64,000 nt of DNA from Xylocopa sonorina (taxonomy: Eukaryota > Arthropoda > Insecta > Hymenoptera > Apidae): assembly GCF_050948175.1 (NCBI RefSeq), contig NW_027490174.1, forward strand, positions 930,001 through 994,000, given 5' to 3'. This document shows positions 1 to 15,398 of this stretch, piece by piece. The position numbers and the translations under genes were made by a program. The stretch's first letter is position 1, and each line of letters opens with the position of its first letter. The notes under the pieces are model-generated. The model saw only the letters and a program-made list of their open reading frames with translations, ran no database searches and had not been told where the DNA came from.

Positions 1-1830
1 AAGAAGCATTAGAACTCTATTGCTACGATACGTAGACATCTGCAAACCCTATTTCCTAGCATGGAAGTGTCGCATTTTCATTCATTTGCAGTATATGCGT
101 GGTATACATGACACTTCGCATTGAATATTATGTCTTATTAGGGAACATAGGAATGAGATGCGATATCGCGTTTTAGGAAGCGTTAGGACTCTATTGCTAC
201 GATACGTAGACACCTGCAAACGCTATTTCCTAGCAAGGAAGTGTCGCATTTACATTCTTTTGAAGTGAATACGAGGTATACATGACACTTCGCAATGAAT
301 ATTATATCTTATCATGAAACGTAGGAGTGAGATGCGGTATGGCATTTTAAGAATCATTAGAACTCTATTGTTTCGACACGTAGTCAACTGAAAACGCTAT
401 TTCCTAGGAAGGAAGTGTCGCATTTACATTCTTTTGAAGTGACTACAAGGTATACATAACACTCCATAATGAATATTATATCTTAACATGAAACATAGCA
501 GTGAGATGCGATATCGCGTTTTAAGAAGTATTAGAACTCTATTGCTACGATACGTAGACATCTGCAAACGCTATTTCCTAGCATGGAAGTGTCGCATCTA
601 AATTCTTTTGAAGTGAATACGAGGTATACATGACAATTCGCAATGAATATTATACCTTATCATGAAACATAGAAGAGAGATGCGATATCGCGTTTTAGGA
701 AGCATTAGAACTCTACTGCTGCGATACGTAGACATCTGCAAAGGCTATTTCCTAGCAAGGAAGTGTCGCATTTACATTCATTTGAAGTGAATACGAGGTA
801 TACATAATACTCTACAATGAATATTATATCTTACCAAGAAACATAGAAATGAAATGCGACATCTCGTTTTATAATGCATTAGAATTCTATTGCTGCGATA
901 CGTAGACATCTGCAAACGCTATTTCCTAGCATGTAAGTGTCGCATTTACATTCTTTTGAAGTAAATACGAGGTATACATGACACATCGCAATGATTATTA
1001 TATCTTATCATGAAACATAGGTGTGAGATGCGATATCGCGTTTTAAGAAGCATTAGATCTCCCTTGCTACGATATGTAGACATCTGCAAACGCTATTTCC
1101 TAGCATGGAAGTTTCGCATTTACATTCTTTTGAAGTGAATACGAGATATACATGACACTTCGCAATGGATACTATATCTTATCATGAAACATAGAAGTGA
1201 GATGCGATATCGCGTTTTAGGAAGCATTAGAACCCTATTGCTACGATGCGTAGACATCCGCAATCGTTATTTCCTAGCAAGAAAGTGTCGCATTTACATT
1301 CTTTTGAAGTTAATACGAGGTATACATGACACTTCGCAATGAATATGTTATATCTTATCATGAAACTTAGAAGTGAGATGCGATATCGCGTTTTAAGAAG
1401 CATTAGAACTCTATTGCTGCGATACGTAGACATATGGAAACGCTATTCCCTAGCATGGAAGTGTCGCATTTACATTCTTTTGAAGTGCATACGAGATATA
1501 CATGACACTTCGCAATGGATACTATACCTTATCATGAAATATAGAAGTGAGATGCGATATCGCGTTTTAGGAAGCATTAGAAATCTATTGCTACGTTGCT
1601 TAGACATCTATAAATGTTATTTCCTAGCAAGGAAGTGTCGCATTTACATTCTTTTGAAGTGAATACGAGGTGTACATAACACTTCGCAATGAATATTATA
1701 TCTTATCATGAAACATAGAAGTGAGAAGCGATTTCGCGTTCTAAGAAGCATTAGAACTCTATTGCTACGATACGTAGACATCTGCGAACGCTATTTCCTA
1801 GCATGGAAGTGTCGCATTTACATTCTTTTG
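1..1830 (+). repeat. HOR block R, partial copy 1 (extends off the left edge)
   Basis: This stretch matches 13,574-15,403 at offset 13,573. Its first ~1.43 kb also matches 3,483-4,914 (offset 3,482), and its first ~1.62 kb matches 17,579-19,203 (offset 17,578). Diagnostic variants include CAAACCCTATTT in the first monomer and the TTAGGGAACATAGG variant in the next. It begins at the window edge, so the true block is longer. Confidence 0.85.
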
Positions 1831-2714
1831 TAGTGAATACGAAGTATACATGACACTTCGCAATGAATATTATATCTTATCATGAAACATAGAAGTGAGA
1901 TGCGATATCGCGTTTTAGGAAGCATTAGAACTCTATTGCTACGATATGTAGACATCTGCAAACGCTACTTCCTAGCATGGAAGTGTCGCATTTACATTCT
2001 TTTGAAGTGAATACGAGATATACATGACACTTCGCAATGAATATTATATCTTATCATGAAACATAGAAGTGAGATGCGATATCGCGTTTTAAGAAGCATT
2101 AGAACTCTATTGCTACGGTACGTAGACATCTGCAAACGCTATTTCCTAGCATGCAAGTGTCGCATTTACATTCTTTTCAAGTGAATACGACGTATACATG
2201 ACACTTCGCAATGAATATTACATCTTATCATGAAACATAGCAGTGAGATGCGATATCGCGTTTTAAGAAGCATTAGAACTCTACTGCTACGGTACGTAAA
2301 CATCTGCAAACGCTATTACCTAGCATGGAAATGCCGCATTTACATTCTTTTGAAGTTAATACGAGGTATACATGACACTTCGCAATGGATACTATATCTT
2401 ATCATGAAACATAGAAGTGAGATGCGATATCGCGTTTTAGGAAGCATTAGAACTCTGTTGCTACGATGCGTAGACATCTGCAATCGTTAATTCCTAGCAA
2501 GAAAGTGTCGCATTTACATTCTTTTGAAGTGAATACGAGGTATACATAACATTCCACAATGAATATTATACCTTATCATGAAACATATAAGAGAGATGCG
2601 ATATCGCGTTTTAGGAAGCATTAGAACTCTACTGCTACGATACGTAGACATCTGCAAAGGCTATTTCCTAGCATGGAAGGGTCGCATTTACATTCTTTTG
2701 AAGTGAGTACGAGG

Positions 2715-4914
2715 TATACATGACACTTCGCAATGGATACTATATCTTATCATGAAATATAGAAGTGAGATGCGATATCGCGTTTTAGGAAGCATTAGAA
2801 CTCTATTGCTACGATACGTAGACATCTGCAAACGCTATTTCCTAGCATGGAAGTGTCGCATTTACATTCTTCTGATGTGAATACGAGATATACATGACAC
2901 TTCGCAATGCATATTATATCTTATCATGAAACATAAAAATGGGATGCGATATCGCTATTTAAGAAACATTAGAACTCTATTGCTTCGATACGTAGACATC
3001 TGGGAACGCTAGTTCCTTGAAAGGAAGTGGCTCATTTACATTCATTTGAAGTGAATACGCGGTATACATAACACTCTACAATGAATATTATATCTTACCA
3101 CGAAATATAGATATGAAATGCGACATCTCGTTTTAAGAAGCATTAGAACTCTATTGCTGCGATACGTATACATCTGCAAACGGTATTTCCTAGCATGTAA
3201 GTGTCGCATTTACATTCCTTTGAAGTTAATACGAGGTATACATCACTCTTCGCAATGAATATTATATCTTATCTCGAAACATAGATGTGAGATGCGATAT
3301 CGCGATTTAAGTCGCATTAGAACTCTATTGCTACGATGCGTAGACATCTGCAAATGTTATTTCCTAGCAAGGAAGTGTCGCATTTACATTCTTTTGACGT
3401 GAATACGAGGTAAACATAACATTCCACAATGAAAATTACACCATATTACGAAATATAGAAATGAAATGCGACTTCTCATTTTAAGAAGCATTAGAACTCT
3501 ATTGCTACGATACGTAGACATCTGCAAACCCTATTTCCTAGCATGGAAGTGTCGCATTTTCATTCATTTGCAGTATATGCGTGGTATACATGACACTTCG
3601 CATTGAATATTATGTCTTATTAGGGAACATAGGAATGAGATGCGATATCGCGTTTTAGGAAGCGTTAGGACTCTATTGCTACGATACGTAGACACCTGCA
3701 AACGCTATTTCCTAGCAAGGAAGTGTCGCATTTACATTCTTTTGAAGTGAATACGAGGTATACATGACACTTCGCAATGAATATTATATCTTATCATGAA
3801 ACGTAGGAGTGAGATGCGATATGGCATTTTAAGAATCATTAGAACTCTATTGTTTCGACACGTAGTCAACTGAAAACGCTATTTCCTAGGAAGGAAGTGT
3901 CGCATTTACATTCTTTTGAAGTGACTACAAGGTATACATAACACTCCATAATGAATATTATATCTTAACATGAAACATAGCAGTGAGATGCGATATCGCG
4001 TTTTAAGAAGTATTAGAACTCTATTGCTACGATACGTAGACATCTGCAAACGCTATTTCCTAGCATGGAAGTGTCGCATCTAAATTCTTTTGAAGTGAAT
4101 ACGAGGTATACATGACAATTCGCAATGAATATTATACCTTATCATGAAACATAGAAGAGAGATGCGATATCGCGTTTTAGGAAGCATTAGAACTCTACTG
4201 CTGCGATACGTAGACATCTGCAAAGGCTATTTCCTAGCAAGGAAGTGTCGCATTTACATTCATTTGAAGTGAATACGAGGTATACATAATACTCTACAAT
4301 GAATATTATATCTTACCAAGAAACATAGAAATGAAATGCGACATCTCGTTTTATAATGCATTAGAATTCTATTGCTGCGATACGTAGACATCTGCAAACG
4401 CTATTTCCTAGCATGTAAGTGTCGCATTTACATTCTTTTGAAGTAAATACGAGGTATACATGACACATCGCAATGATTATTATATCTTATCATGAAACAT
4501 AGGTGTGAGATGCGATATCGCGTTTTAAGAAGCATTAGATCTCCCTTGCTACGATACGTAGACATCTGCAAACGCTATTTCCTAGCATGGAAGTTTCGCA
4601 TTTACATTCTTTTGAAGTGAATACGAGATATACATGACACTTCGCAATGGATACTATATCTTATCATGAAACATAGAAGTGAGATGCGATATCGCGTTTT
4701 AGGAAGCATTAGAACCCTATTGCTACGATGCGTAGACATCCGCAATCGTTATTCCCTAGCAAGAAAGTGTCGCATTTACATTCTTTTGAAGTTAATACGA
4801 GGTATACATGACACTTCGCAATGAATATGTTATATCTTATCATGAAACTTAGAAGTGAGATGCGATATCGCGTTTTAAGAAGCATTAGAACTCTATTGCT
4901 GCGATACGTAGACA
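2715..4914 (+). repeat. HOR block R, copy 2
   Basis: It matches 12,806-15,005 at offset 10,091 and about 16,845-19,010 at offset 14,096, with only scattered substitutions seen by eye. Diagnostic features are the TTCTGATGTG variant at 2,870 and the AGTTCCTTGAAAGGAAG monomer near 3,010. The match to the first copy breaks at about 4,915. Confidence 0.85.
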
Positions 4915-6983
4915 TCTGCAAACGCTATTTCCTAGCATGGAAGTGCCGCATTTACATTCTTTTGAAGATAATACGAGGTTTACATAACCCTACGCAATGA
5001 ATATTATATCTTATCTCGAAACATAGAAGTGAGATGCGATATCGCGATTTATGGAGCACTAGAACTCTATTGCTGCGATGCGTAGATATCTGCAAATGTT
5101 ATTTCCTAGCAAGGAAGTGTCGCATTTACATTCTTTTGAAGTGAATACGAGGTATACATAACAATCCACAATGAATATTATATCTTATCACGAAACATAG
5201 AAATGAAATGCGACATCTCGTTTTAAGTAGCATTAGAACTCTATTGCTACGATACGTAGGCATCTGCAAACGCTATATCCTAGCATGGAAGTGTCGCATG
5301 TACATTCTTTGAAGTGAATACGAGATATACATAACACTCCACAATGAATATTATACCTTATCACAAAACATAGAAATGAAATGCGACATCTCATTTTAAG
5401 AAGCATTAGAACTCTATTGCTATGATACGTAGACATCTGCAAACGCTATTTCCTAGCATGGAAGGGTCGCATTTACATTCTTATGAAGCGAATACGAGGT
5501 ATACATAACACTCCATAATGAATATTATATCTTGTAATGAAACATAGCAGTGAGATGCGACATCTCCTTTAAGAAGCATTAGAACTCTATTGCTACGATA
5601 CGTAGACATCTGCAAACGCTATTTCCTAGCATGGAAGTGTCGCATGTACATTCTTTGAAGTGAATACGAGGTATACATAACACTCCACAATGAATATTAT
5701 ACCTTATCACAAAACATAGAAATGAAATGCGACATCTCATTTTAAGAAGCATTAGAACTCTATTGCTATGATACGTAGACATCTGCAAACGCTATTTCCT
5801 AGCAAGGAACTACCGCATTTACATTCTTTTGATGTGAATACGAAGTATACACGACACATCGCAATGAATATTATATATTATCCTGAAACATAGAAATGAG
5901 ATGCGATATCCCGTTTGAAGGAGCACTAGAACACTATTGCTTCGATACGTAGACGTCTGCAAACGCTATTTCCTAGGAAGGATGTGTCGAATTTACATTC
6001 ATTTGATGTATATGCGAGGTATAAGTGACACTTCGCAATGAATATTATATCTTATCATAAAACATCGAAATGTAATGCGATATCGCGTTTTAACAAGCAA
6101 TAGAACTCTATTGCTACGATACGTAGACATTTGAAAAGCTATTTCCTAGCATGGAAGTGTCGCTTTTACAATGTTTTGAAGTGAATACGAGGTATACTTC
6201 ACACTCAAAAATGAGTATTATATCTTATCATGAATCATAGAAATGAGATGCGATATCTCGATTTAAGAAGCATTAGAACTCTATTGCTTCAATACGTAGA
6301 TATCTGAAAACGCTATTTCCTAGCAAGGAAGTGTCGCATTTACATTCATTTGAAGTGTATGCGAGGTATACATGACACTTCGCAATGAACATTATATCTA
6401 ATCATGAAACGTGGAATCGGGATTCGATATCGCGTTTTGAGAAGCACTAGAACTCTATTGCTACGATACGCAGACATCTGCAGACGATATTTCCTAGCAA
6501 GGAAGTGTTGCATTTACATTCTTTCGAAGTGAATACGAGGTATACATGACACTTCGCAATGAACATTGTTTCTTATCACGTAACATAGAAGTGAGATGCG
6601 ATATCGCGATCTAAGAAGCATTAGAACTCTATTACTACGATACGTTGGCATCTGCAAACGCTATTTCCTAGCAAGGAATAGTCGGATTTACATTCTTTTG
6701 AAGTGAATACGAGGTATACACAACACTTCGCAATGAATATTATATCTTATCATGTAACATAGAAGTGAGATGCGATATCGCGTTTTAAGAAGCATTAGAT
6801 CCCTATTGCCTCGATGCGCAGATATCTGCAAACGCTATTTCCTAGCAAGGATGTGTCGCATTTACATTCGTTTGGAGCGAATACGAGGTATACATGACAC
6901 TTCGCAATGAATATTATATCTTATCATGAAACATAGAAGAGAGATGCGATATCGCGTTTTAAGAAGCATTAGAACTCTATTGC
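4903..6983 (+). repeat. 12-monomer block S, left copy
   Basis: The 2,081-base stretch is repeated at 19,695-21,775 at a constant offset of 14,792, with few differences. It contains unusual monomers, such as ones with a one-base-short CATTCTTTGAAG and one with a TTTGAAAAGCT deletion, and these are shared by both copies. In both places it is the rightmost piece of a block R-block S arrangement. On the left it is followed by the 16-mer region and on the right by the diverged array. Confidence 0.88.
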
Positions 6984-9744
6984 TGCGATACGTAGACATC
7001 TGCAAACGCTATTTCCTAGCATGGAAGTGTCGCATCTACATTCTTTTGAAGATAATACGAGGTATACATAACATTCCGCAATGAATATTATACCTTATCA
7101 TGAAACATATAAGTGAGATGCGATATCGCGTTTTAGGAAGCATTAGAACTCTACTGCTACGATACGTAGACATCTGCAAAGGCTATCTCCTAGCATGGAA
7201 GGGTCGCATTTACATTCTTTTGAAGTGAGTACGAGGTATACATGACACTTCGCAATGAATATTATATCTGAACATGAAACATAGAAGTGAGATGCAACAT
7301 CTCGTTTTAAGAAGCATTAGAACTCTATTGCTACGATACGTAGGCATCTGCAAACGCTATTCCCTAGCATGAAAGTGTCGCATTTACATTCTTTTGAAGT
7401 GAATACGAGATATACATGACACTTCGCAATGGATACTATATCTTATCATGAAATATAGAAGTGAGATGCGATATCGCGTTTTAGGAAGCATTAGAACTCC
7501 ATTGCTACGATACGTAGACATCTGCAAATGTTATTTCCTAGCAAGGAAGTGTCGCATTTACATTCTTTTGACGTGAATACGAGGTAAACATAACATTCCG
7601 CAACGAAAATTACACCTTATTACGAAATATAGAAATGAAATGCGACTTCTCATTTTAAGAAGCATTAGAACTCTATTGCTACGATACGTAGACATCTGCA
7701 AACCCTACTTCCTAGCATGGAAGTGCCGCATTTACATTCTTTTGAAGTGAATACGAGGTATACATGACACTTCGCAATGAATATTATATCTTATCATGAA
7801 ACATAGGAGTGAGATGCGATATGGCATTTTAAGAATCATTAGAGCTCTATTGTTCCGACACGTAGTCATCTGGAAACGCTATTTCCTAGCAAGGAAGTGT
7901 CGCATTTGCATTCTTTTGAAGTGACTACGGGGTATACATAACACTCCATAATGAATATTATATCTTAACATGAAACATAGCAGTGAGATGCGATATCGCG
8001 TTTTAAGAAGCATTAGAACTCTATTGCTACGATACGTAGACATCTGCAAACGCTACTTCCTAGCTTGGAAGTGTCGCATCTACATTCTTTCGAAGATAAT
8101 ACGAGGTATACATAACATTCCGCAATGAATATTATACCTTATCATGAAACATATAAGAGAGATGCGATATCGCGTTTTAGGAAGCATTAGAACTCTACTG
8201 CTACGATACGTAGACATCTGCAAAGGCAATTTCCTAGCATGGAAGGGTCGCATTTACATTTTTTTGAAGTGAGTACGAGGTATACATGACACTTCGCAAT
8301 GAATATTATATCTGAACATGAAACATAGAAGTGAGATGCAACATCTCGTTTTAAGAAGCATTAGAACTCTATTGCTACGATACGTAGGCATCTGCAAACG
8401 CTATTCCCTAGCATGGAAGTGTCGCATTTACATTCTTTTGAAGTGAATACGAGATATACATGACACTTCGCAAAGGATATTATATCTTATCATGAAATAT
8501 AGAAGTGAGATGCGATATCGCGTTTTAGGAAGCATTAGAACTCTATTGCTACGATACGTAGACATCTGCAAACGCTATTTCCTAGCAAGGAAGTGTCGCA
8601 TTTACATTCTTTTGAAGTGACTACAAGGTATACATAACACTCCATAATGAATATTATATCTTAACATGAAACATAGCAGTGAGTTGCGATATCGCGTTTT
8701 AAGAAGTATTAGAACTCTATTGCTACGATACGTAGACATCTGCAAACGCTATTTCCTAGCATGGAAGTGTCGCATCTACATTCTTTTGAAGTGAATACGA
8801 GGTATACATGACAATTCGCAATGAATATTATACCTTATCATGAAACATAGAAGAGAGATGCGATATCGCGTTTTAGGAAGCATTAGAACTCTACTGCTGC
8901 GATACGTAGACATCTGCAAAGGCTATTTCCTAGCAAAGGAAGTGTCGCATTTACATTCTTTTGAAGTGAATACGAGGTATACATGACACTTCGCAATGAA
9001 TATTATATCTTATCATGAAACGTAGGAGTGAGATGCGATATGGCATTTTAAGAATCATTAGAACTCTATTGTTTCGACACGTAGTCATCTGAAAACGCTA
9101 TTTCCTAGCAAGGAAGCGTCGCATTTACATTCTTTTGAAGTGACTACAAGGTATACATAACACTCCATAATGAATATTATATCTTAACATGAAACATAGC
9201 AGTGAGATGCGATATCGCATTTTAAGAAGTATTAGAACTCTATTGCTACGATACGTAGACATCTGCAAACGCTATTTCCTAGCATGGAAGTGTCGCATCT
9301 ACATTCTTTTGAAGTGAATACGAGGTATACATAACATTCCGCAATGAATATTATATCTTATTACGAAGCATAGAAATGAAATACGACTTCTCGTTTTAAG
9401 AATATTAGAACTCTATTGCTACGATACGTAGACATCTGCAAACAATATTTCCTAGCAAGGAAGTGTCGCATTTACATTCTTTTGAAGTGAATACGAGGTA
9501 TACATGACACTTCGCAATGAATATTATATCTTATCATGAAACGTAGGAGTGAGATGCGATATGGCATTTTAAGAATCATTAGAACTCTATTGTTTCGACA
9601 CGTAGTCATCTGAAAACGCTATTTCCTAGCAAGGAAGTGTCGCATTTACATTCTTTTGAAGTGACTACAAGGTATACATAACACTCCATAATGAATATTA
9701 TATCTTAACATGAAACATAGCAGTGAGATGCGATATCGCGTTTT
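6961..9744 (+). repeat. 16-mer HOR unit (2,784 bp), copy 1
   Basis: This unit is followed directly by a second copy starting at 9,745, offset exactly 2,784 (16 x 174). Markers found at this offset include TATCTGAACATG (7,265 and 10,049), GAGTTGCG (8,681 and 11,465) and the one-base insertion TAGCAAAGGA (8,931 and 11,715). A nested 6-mer spacing of 1,044 is seen between 7,261 and 8,305. One monomer-sized patch (about 8,445-8,590) differs from the second copy. Confidence 0.85.
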
Positions 9745-11760
9745 AAGAAGCATTAGAACTCTATTGCTACGATACGTAGACATCTGCAAACGCTATTTCC
9801 TAGCATGGAAGTGTCGCATCTACATTCTTTTGAAGATAATACGAGGTATACATAACATTCCGCAATGAATATTATACCTTATCATGAAACATATAAGTGA
9901 GATGCGATATCGCGTTTTAGGAAGCATTAGAACTCTACTGCTACGATACGTAGACATCTGCAAAGGCTATTTCCTAGCATGGAAGGGTCGCATTTACATT
10001 CTTTTGAAGTGAGTACGAGGTATACATGACACTTCGCAATGAATATTATATCTGAACATGAAACATAGAAGTGAGATGCAACATCTCGTTTTAAGAAGCA
10101 TTAGAACTCTATTGCTACGATACGTAGGCATCTGCAAACGCTATTCCCTAGCATGAAAGTGTCGCATTTACATTCTTTTGAAGTGAATACGAGATATACA
10201 TGACACTTCGCAATGGATACTATATCTTATCATGAAATATAGAAGTGAGATGCGATATCGCGTTTTAGGAAGCATTAGAACTCTATTGCTACGATACGTA
10301 GACATCTGCAAATGTTATTTCCTAGCAAGGAAGTGTCGCATTTACATTCTTTTGACGTGAATACGAGGTAAACATAACATTCCGCAATGAAAATTACACC
10401 TTATTACGAAATATAGAAATGAAATGCGACTTCTCATTTTAAGAAGCATTAGAACTCTATTGCTACGATACGTAGACATCTGCAAACCCTATTTCCTAGC
10501 ATGGAAGTGCCGCATTTACATTCTTTTGAAGTGAATACGAGGTATACATGACACTTCGCAATGAATATTATATCTTATCATGAAACATAGGAGTGAGATG
10601 CGATATGGCATTTTAAGAATCATTAGAGCTCTATTGTTCCGACACGTAGTCATCTGGAAACGCTATTTCCTAGCAAGGAAGTGTCGCATTTACATTCTTT
10701 TGAAGTGACTACGGGGTATACATAACACTCCATAATGAATATTATATCTTAACATGAAACATAGCAGTGAGATGCGATATCGCGTTTTAAGAAGCATTAG
10801 AACTCTATTGCTACGATACGTAGACATCTGCAAAGGCTACTTCCTAGCTTGGAAGTGTCGCATCTACATTCTTTCGAAGATAATACGAGGTATACATAAC
10901 ATTCCGCAATGAATATTATACCTTATCATGAAACATATAAGTGAGATGCGATATCGCGTTTTAGGAAGCATTAGAACTCTACTGCTACGATACGTAGACA
11001 TCTGCAAAGGCTATTTCCTAGCATGGAAGGGTCGCATTTACATTCTTTTGAAGTGAGTACGAGGTATACATGACACTTCGCAATGAATATTATATCTGAA
11101 CATGAAACATAGAAGTGAGATGCAACATCTCGTTTTAAGAAGCATTAGAACTCTATTGCTACGATACGTAGGCATCTGCAAACGCTATTCCCTAGCATGG
11201 AAGTGTCGCATTTACATTCTTTTGAAGTGAATACGAGGTATACATGACACTTCGCAATGAATATTATATCTTATCATGAAACGTAGGAGTGAGATGCGAT
11301 ATGGCATTTTAAGAATCATTAGAACTCTATTGTTTCGACACGTAGTCAACTGAAAACGCTATTTCCTAGCAAGGAAGTGTCGCATTTACATTCTTTTGAA
11401 GTGACTACAAGGTATACATAACACTCCATAATGAATATTATATCTTAACATGAAACATAGCAGTGAGTTGCGATATCGCGTTTTAAGAAGTATTAGAACT
11501 CTATTGCTACGATACGTAGACATCTGCAAACGCTATTTCCTAGCATGGAAGTGTCGCATCTACATTCTTTTGAAGTGAATACGAGGTATACATGACAATT
11601 CGCAATGAATATTATACCTTATCATGAAACATAGAAGAGAGATGCGATATCGCGTTTTAGGAAGCATTAGAACTCTACTGCTGCGATACGTAGACATCTG
11701 CAAAGGCTATTTCCTAGCAAAGGAAGTGTCGCATTTACATTCTTTTGAAGTGAATACGAG
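9745..11760 (+). repeat. 16-mer HOR unit, copy 2 (incomplete)
   Basis: It follows 6,961-8,955 at offset 2,784 and then leaves the match near 11,740, where a different monomer series begins. TATCTGAACATG at 10,049 and 11,093 repeats the nested 1,044-base 6-mer spacing of the first copy. Confidence 0.8.
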
Positions 11761-14700
11761 ATATACATGACACTTCGCAATGGATACTATATCTTATCAT
11801 GAAATATAGAAGTGAGATGCGATATCGCGTTTTAGGAAGCATTAGAACTCTATTGCTACGATACGTAGACATCTGCAAACGCTATTTCCTAGCATGGAAG
11901 TGTCGCATTTACATTCTTTTGAAGTAAATACGAGGTATACATGACACATCGCAATGATTATTATATCTTATCATGAAACATAGGTGTGAGATGCGATATC
12001 GCGTTTTAAGAAGCATTAGATCTCCCTTGCTACGATACGTAGACATCTGCAAACGATATTTCCTAGCATGGAAGTTTCGCATTTACATTCGTTTGAAGTG
12101 AATACGAGATATACATGACACTTCGCAATGGATACTATATCTTATCATGAAACATAGAAGTGAGATGCGATATCGCGTTTTAGGAAGCATTAGAACCCTA
12201 TTGCTACGATGCGTAGACATCCGCAAACGTTATTTCCTAGCAAGAAAGTGTCGCATTTACATTCTTTTGAAGTTAATACGAGGTATACATGACACATCGC
12301 AATGATTATTATATCTTATCATGAAACATAGATGTGAGATGCGATATCGCGATTTAAGAAGCACTAGAACTCTATTGCTACGATGCGTAGACATCTGCAA
12401 ATGTTATTTCCTAGCAAGGAAGTGTCGCATTTACATTCTTTTGACGTGAATACGAGGTAAACATAACATTCCGCAATGAATATTATACCTTATCATGAAA
12501 CATATAAGAGAGATGCGATATCGCGTTTTAGGAAGCATTAGAACTCTACTGCTACGATACGTAGACATCTGCAAAGGCTATTTCCTAGCATGGAAGGGTC
12601 GCATTTACATTCTTTTGAAGTGAGTACGAGGTATACATGACACTTCGCAATGAATATTATATCTGAACATGAAACATAGAAGTGAGATGCAACATCTCGT
12701 TTTAAGAAGCATTAGAACTCTATTGCTACGATACGTAGGCATCTGCAAACGCTATTCCCTAGCATGGAAGTGTCGCATTTACATTCTTTTGAAGTGAATA
12801 CGAGATATACATGACACTTCGCAATGGATACTATATCTTATCATGAAATATAGAAGTGAGATGCGATATCGCGTTTTAGGAAGCATTAGAACTCTATTGC
12901 TACGATACGTAGACATCTGCAAACGCTATTTCCTAGCATGGAAGTGTCGCATTTACATTCTTCTGATGTGAATACGAGATATACATGACACTTCGCAATG
13001 CATATTATATCTTATCATGAAACATAAAAATGGGATGCGATATCGCTATTTAAGAAACATTAGAACTCTATTGCTTCGATACGTAGACATCTGGGAACGC
13101 TAGTTCCTTGAAAGGAAGAGGCTCATTTACATTCATTTGAAGTGAATACGCGGTATACATAACACTCTACAATGAATATTATATCTTACCACGAAATATA
13201 GATATGAAATGCGACATCTCGTTTTAAGAAGCATTAGAACTCTATTGCTGCGATACGTATACATCTGCAAACGGTATTTCCTAGCATGTAAGTGTCGCAT
13301 TTACATTCCTTTGAAGTTAATACGAGGTATACATGACTCTTCGCAATGAATATTATATCTTATCTCGAAACATAGATGTGAGATGCGATATCGCGATTTA
13401 AGTCGCATTAGAAATCTATTGCTACGATGCGTAGACATCTGCAAATGTTATTTCCTAGCAAGGAAGTGTCGCATTTACATTCTTTTGACGTGAATACGAG
13501 GTAAACATAACATTCCACAATGAAAATTACACCATATTACGAAATATAGAAATGAAATGCGACTTCTCATTTTAAGAAGCATTAGAACTCTATTGCTACG
13601 ATACGTAGACATCTGCAAACCCTATTTCCTAGCATGGAAGTGTCGCATTTTCATTCATTTGCAGTATATGCGTGGTATACATGACACTTCGCATTGAATA
13701 TTATGTCTTATTAGGGAACATAGGAATGAGATGCGATATCGCGTTTTAGGAAGCGTTAGGACTCTATTGCTACGATACGTAGACACCTGCAAACGCTATT
13801 TCCTAGCAAGGAAGTGTCGCATTTACATTCTTTTGAAGTGAATACGAGGTATAAATGACACTTCGCAATGAATATTATATCTTATCATGAAACGTAGGAG
13901 TGAGATGCGATATGGCATTTTAAGAATCATTAGAACTCTATTGTTTCGACACGTAGTCAACTGAAAACGCTATTTCCTAGCAAGGAAGTGTCGCATTTAC
14001 ATTCTTTTGAAGTGACTACAAGGTATACATAACACTCCATAATGAATATTATATCTTAACATGAAACATAGCAGTGAGATGCGATATCGCGTTTTAAGAA
14101 GTATTAGAACTCTATTGCTACGATACGTAGACATCTGCAAACGCTATTTCCTAGCATGGAAGTGTCGCATCTAAATTCTTTTGAAGTGAATACGAGGTAT
14201 ACATGACAATTCGCAATGAATATTATACCTTATCATGAAACATAGAAGAGAGATGCGATATCGCGTTTTAGGAAGCATTAGAACTCTACTGCTGCGATAC
14301 GTAGACATCTGCAAAGGCTATTTCCTAGCAAGGAAGTGTCGCATTTACATTCATTTGAAGTGAATACGAGGTATACATAATACTCTACAATGAATATTAT
14401 ATCTTACCAAGAAACATAGAAATGAAATGCGACATCTCGTTTTATAATGCATTAGAATTCTATTGCTGCGATACGTAGACATCTGCAAACGCTATTTCCT
14501 AGCATGTAAGTGTCGCATTTACATTCTTTTGAAGTAAATACGAGGTATACATGACACATCGCAATGATTATTATATCTTATCATGAAACATAGGTGTGAG
14601 ATGCGATATCGCGTTTTAAGAAGCATTAGATCTCCCTTGCTACGATACGTAGACATCTGCAAACGCTATTTCCTAGCATGGAAGTTTCGCATTTACATTC

Positions 14701-15398
14701 TTTTGAAGTGAATACGAGATATACATGACACTTCGCAATGGATACTATATCTTATCATGAAACATAGAAGTGAGATGCGATATCGCGTTTTAGGAAGCAT
14801 TAGAACCCTATTGCTACGATGCGTAGACATCCGCAATCGTTATTTCCTAGCAAGAAAGTGTCGCATTTACATTCTTTTGAAGTTAATACGAGGTATACAT
14901 GACACTTCGCAATGAATATGTTATATCTTATCATGAAACTTAGAAGTGAGATGCGATATCGCGTTTTAAGAAGCATTAGAACTCTATTGCTGCGATACGT
15001 AGACATATGGAAACGCTATTCCCTAGCATGGAAGTGTCGCATTTACATTCTTTTGAAGTGCATACGAGATATACATGACACTTCGCAATGGATACTATAC
15101 CTTATCATGAAATATAGAAGTGAGATGCGATATCGCGTTTTAGGAAGCATTAGAAATCTATTGCTACGTTGCTTAGACATCTATAAATGTTATTTCCTAG
15201 CAAGGAAGTGTCGCATTTACATTCTTTTGAAGTGAATACGAGGTGTACATAACACTTCGCAATGAATATTATATCTTATCATGAAACATAGAAGTGAGAA
15301 GCGATGTCGCGTTCTAAGAAGCATTAGAACTCTATTGCTACGATACGTAGACATCTGCGAACGCTATTTCCTAGCATGGAAGTGTCGCATTTACATTC
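11220..15398 (+). repeat. 24-mer HOR unit (4,179 bp), tandem copy 1
   Basis: The unit is immediately followed by a second copy starting at 15,399. Shared markers at offset 4,179 include TAGCAAAGGA (11,715 and 15,894) and GCAAAGGCTA (12,571 and 16,750). Its last 2.2 kb (12,806-15,005) is block R. End-to-start abutment of the two copies is the expected result of a single unequal exchange. Confidence 0.85.

Noticed and set aside
1227..1662. Repeated 60-107 aa ORFs over the satellite (also at 2,230, 4,709, 14,800, 14,912, 18,917, 19,286, 26,257, 37,868, 39,955 and elsewhere) as a small protein family
   Set aside because: 174 is 3 x 58, so one frame repeats per monomer. Long ORFs appear only where the usual TGA codons (AAGTGAATAC, CAATGAATAT) happen to be mutated. 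They occur on both strands and follow monomer boundaries.
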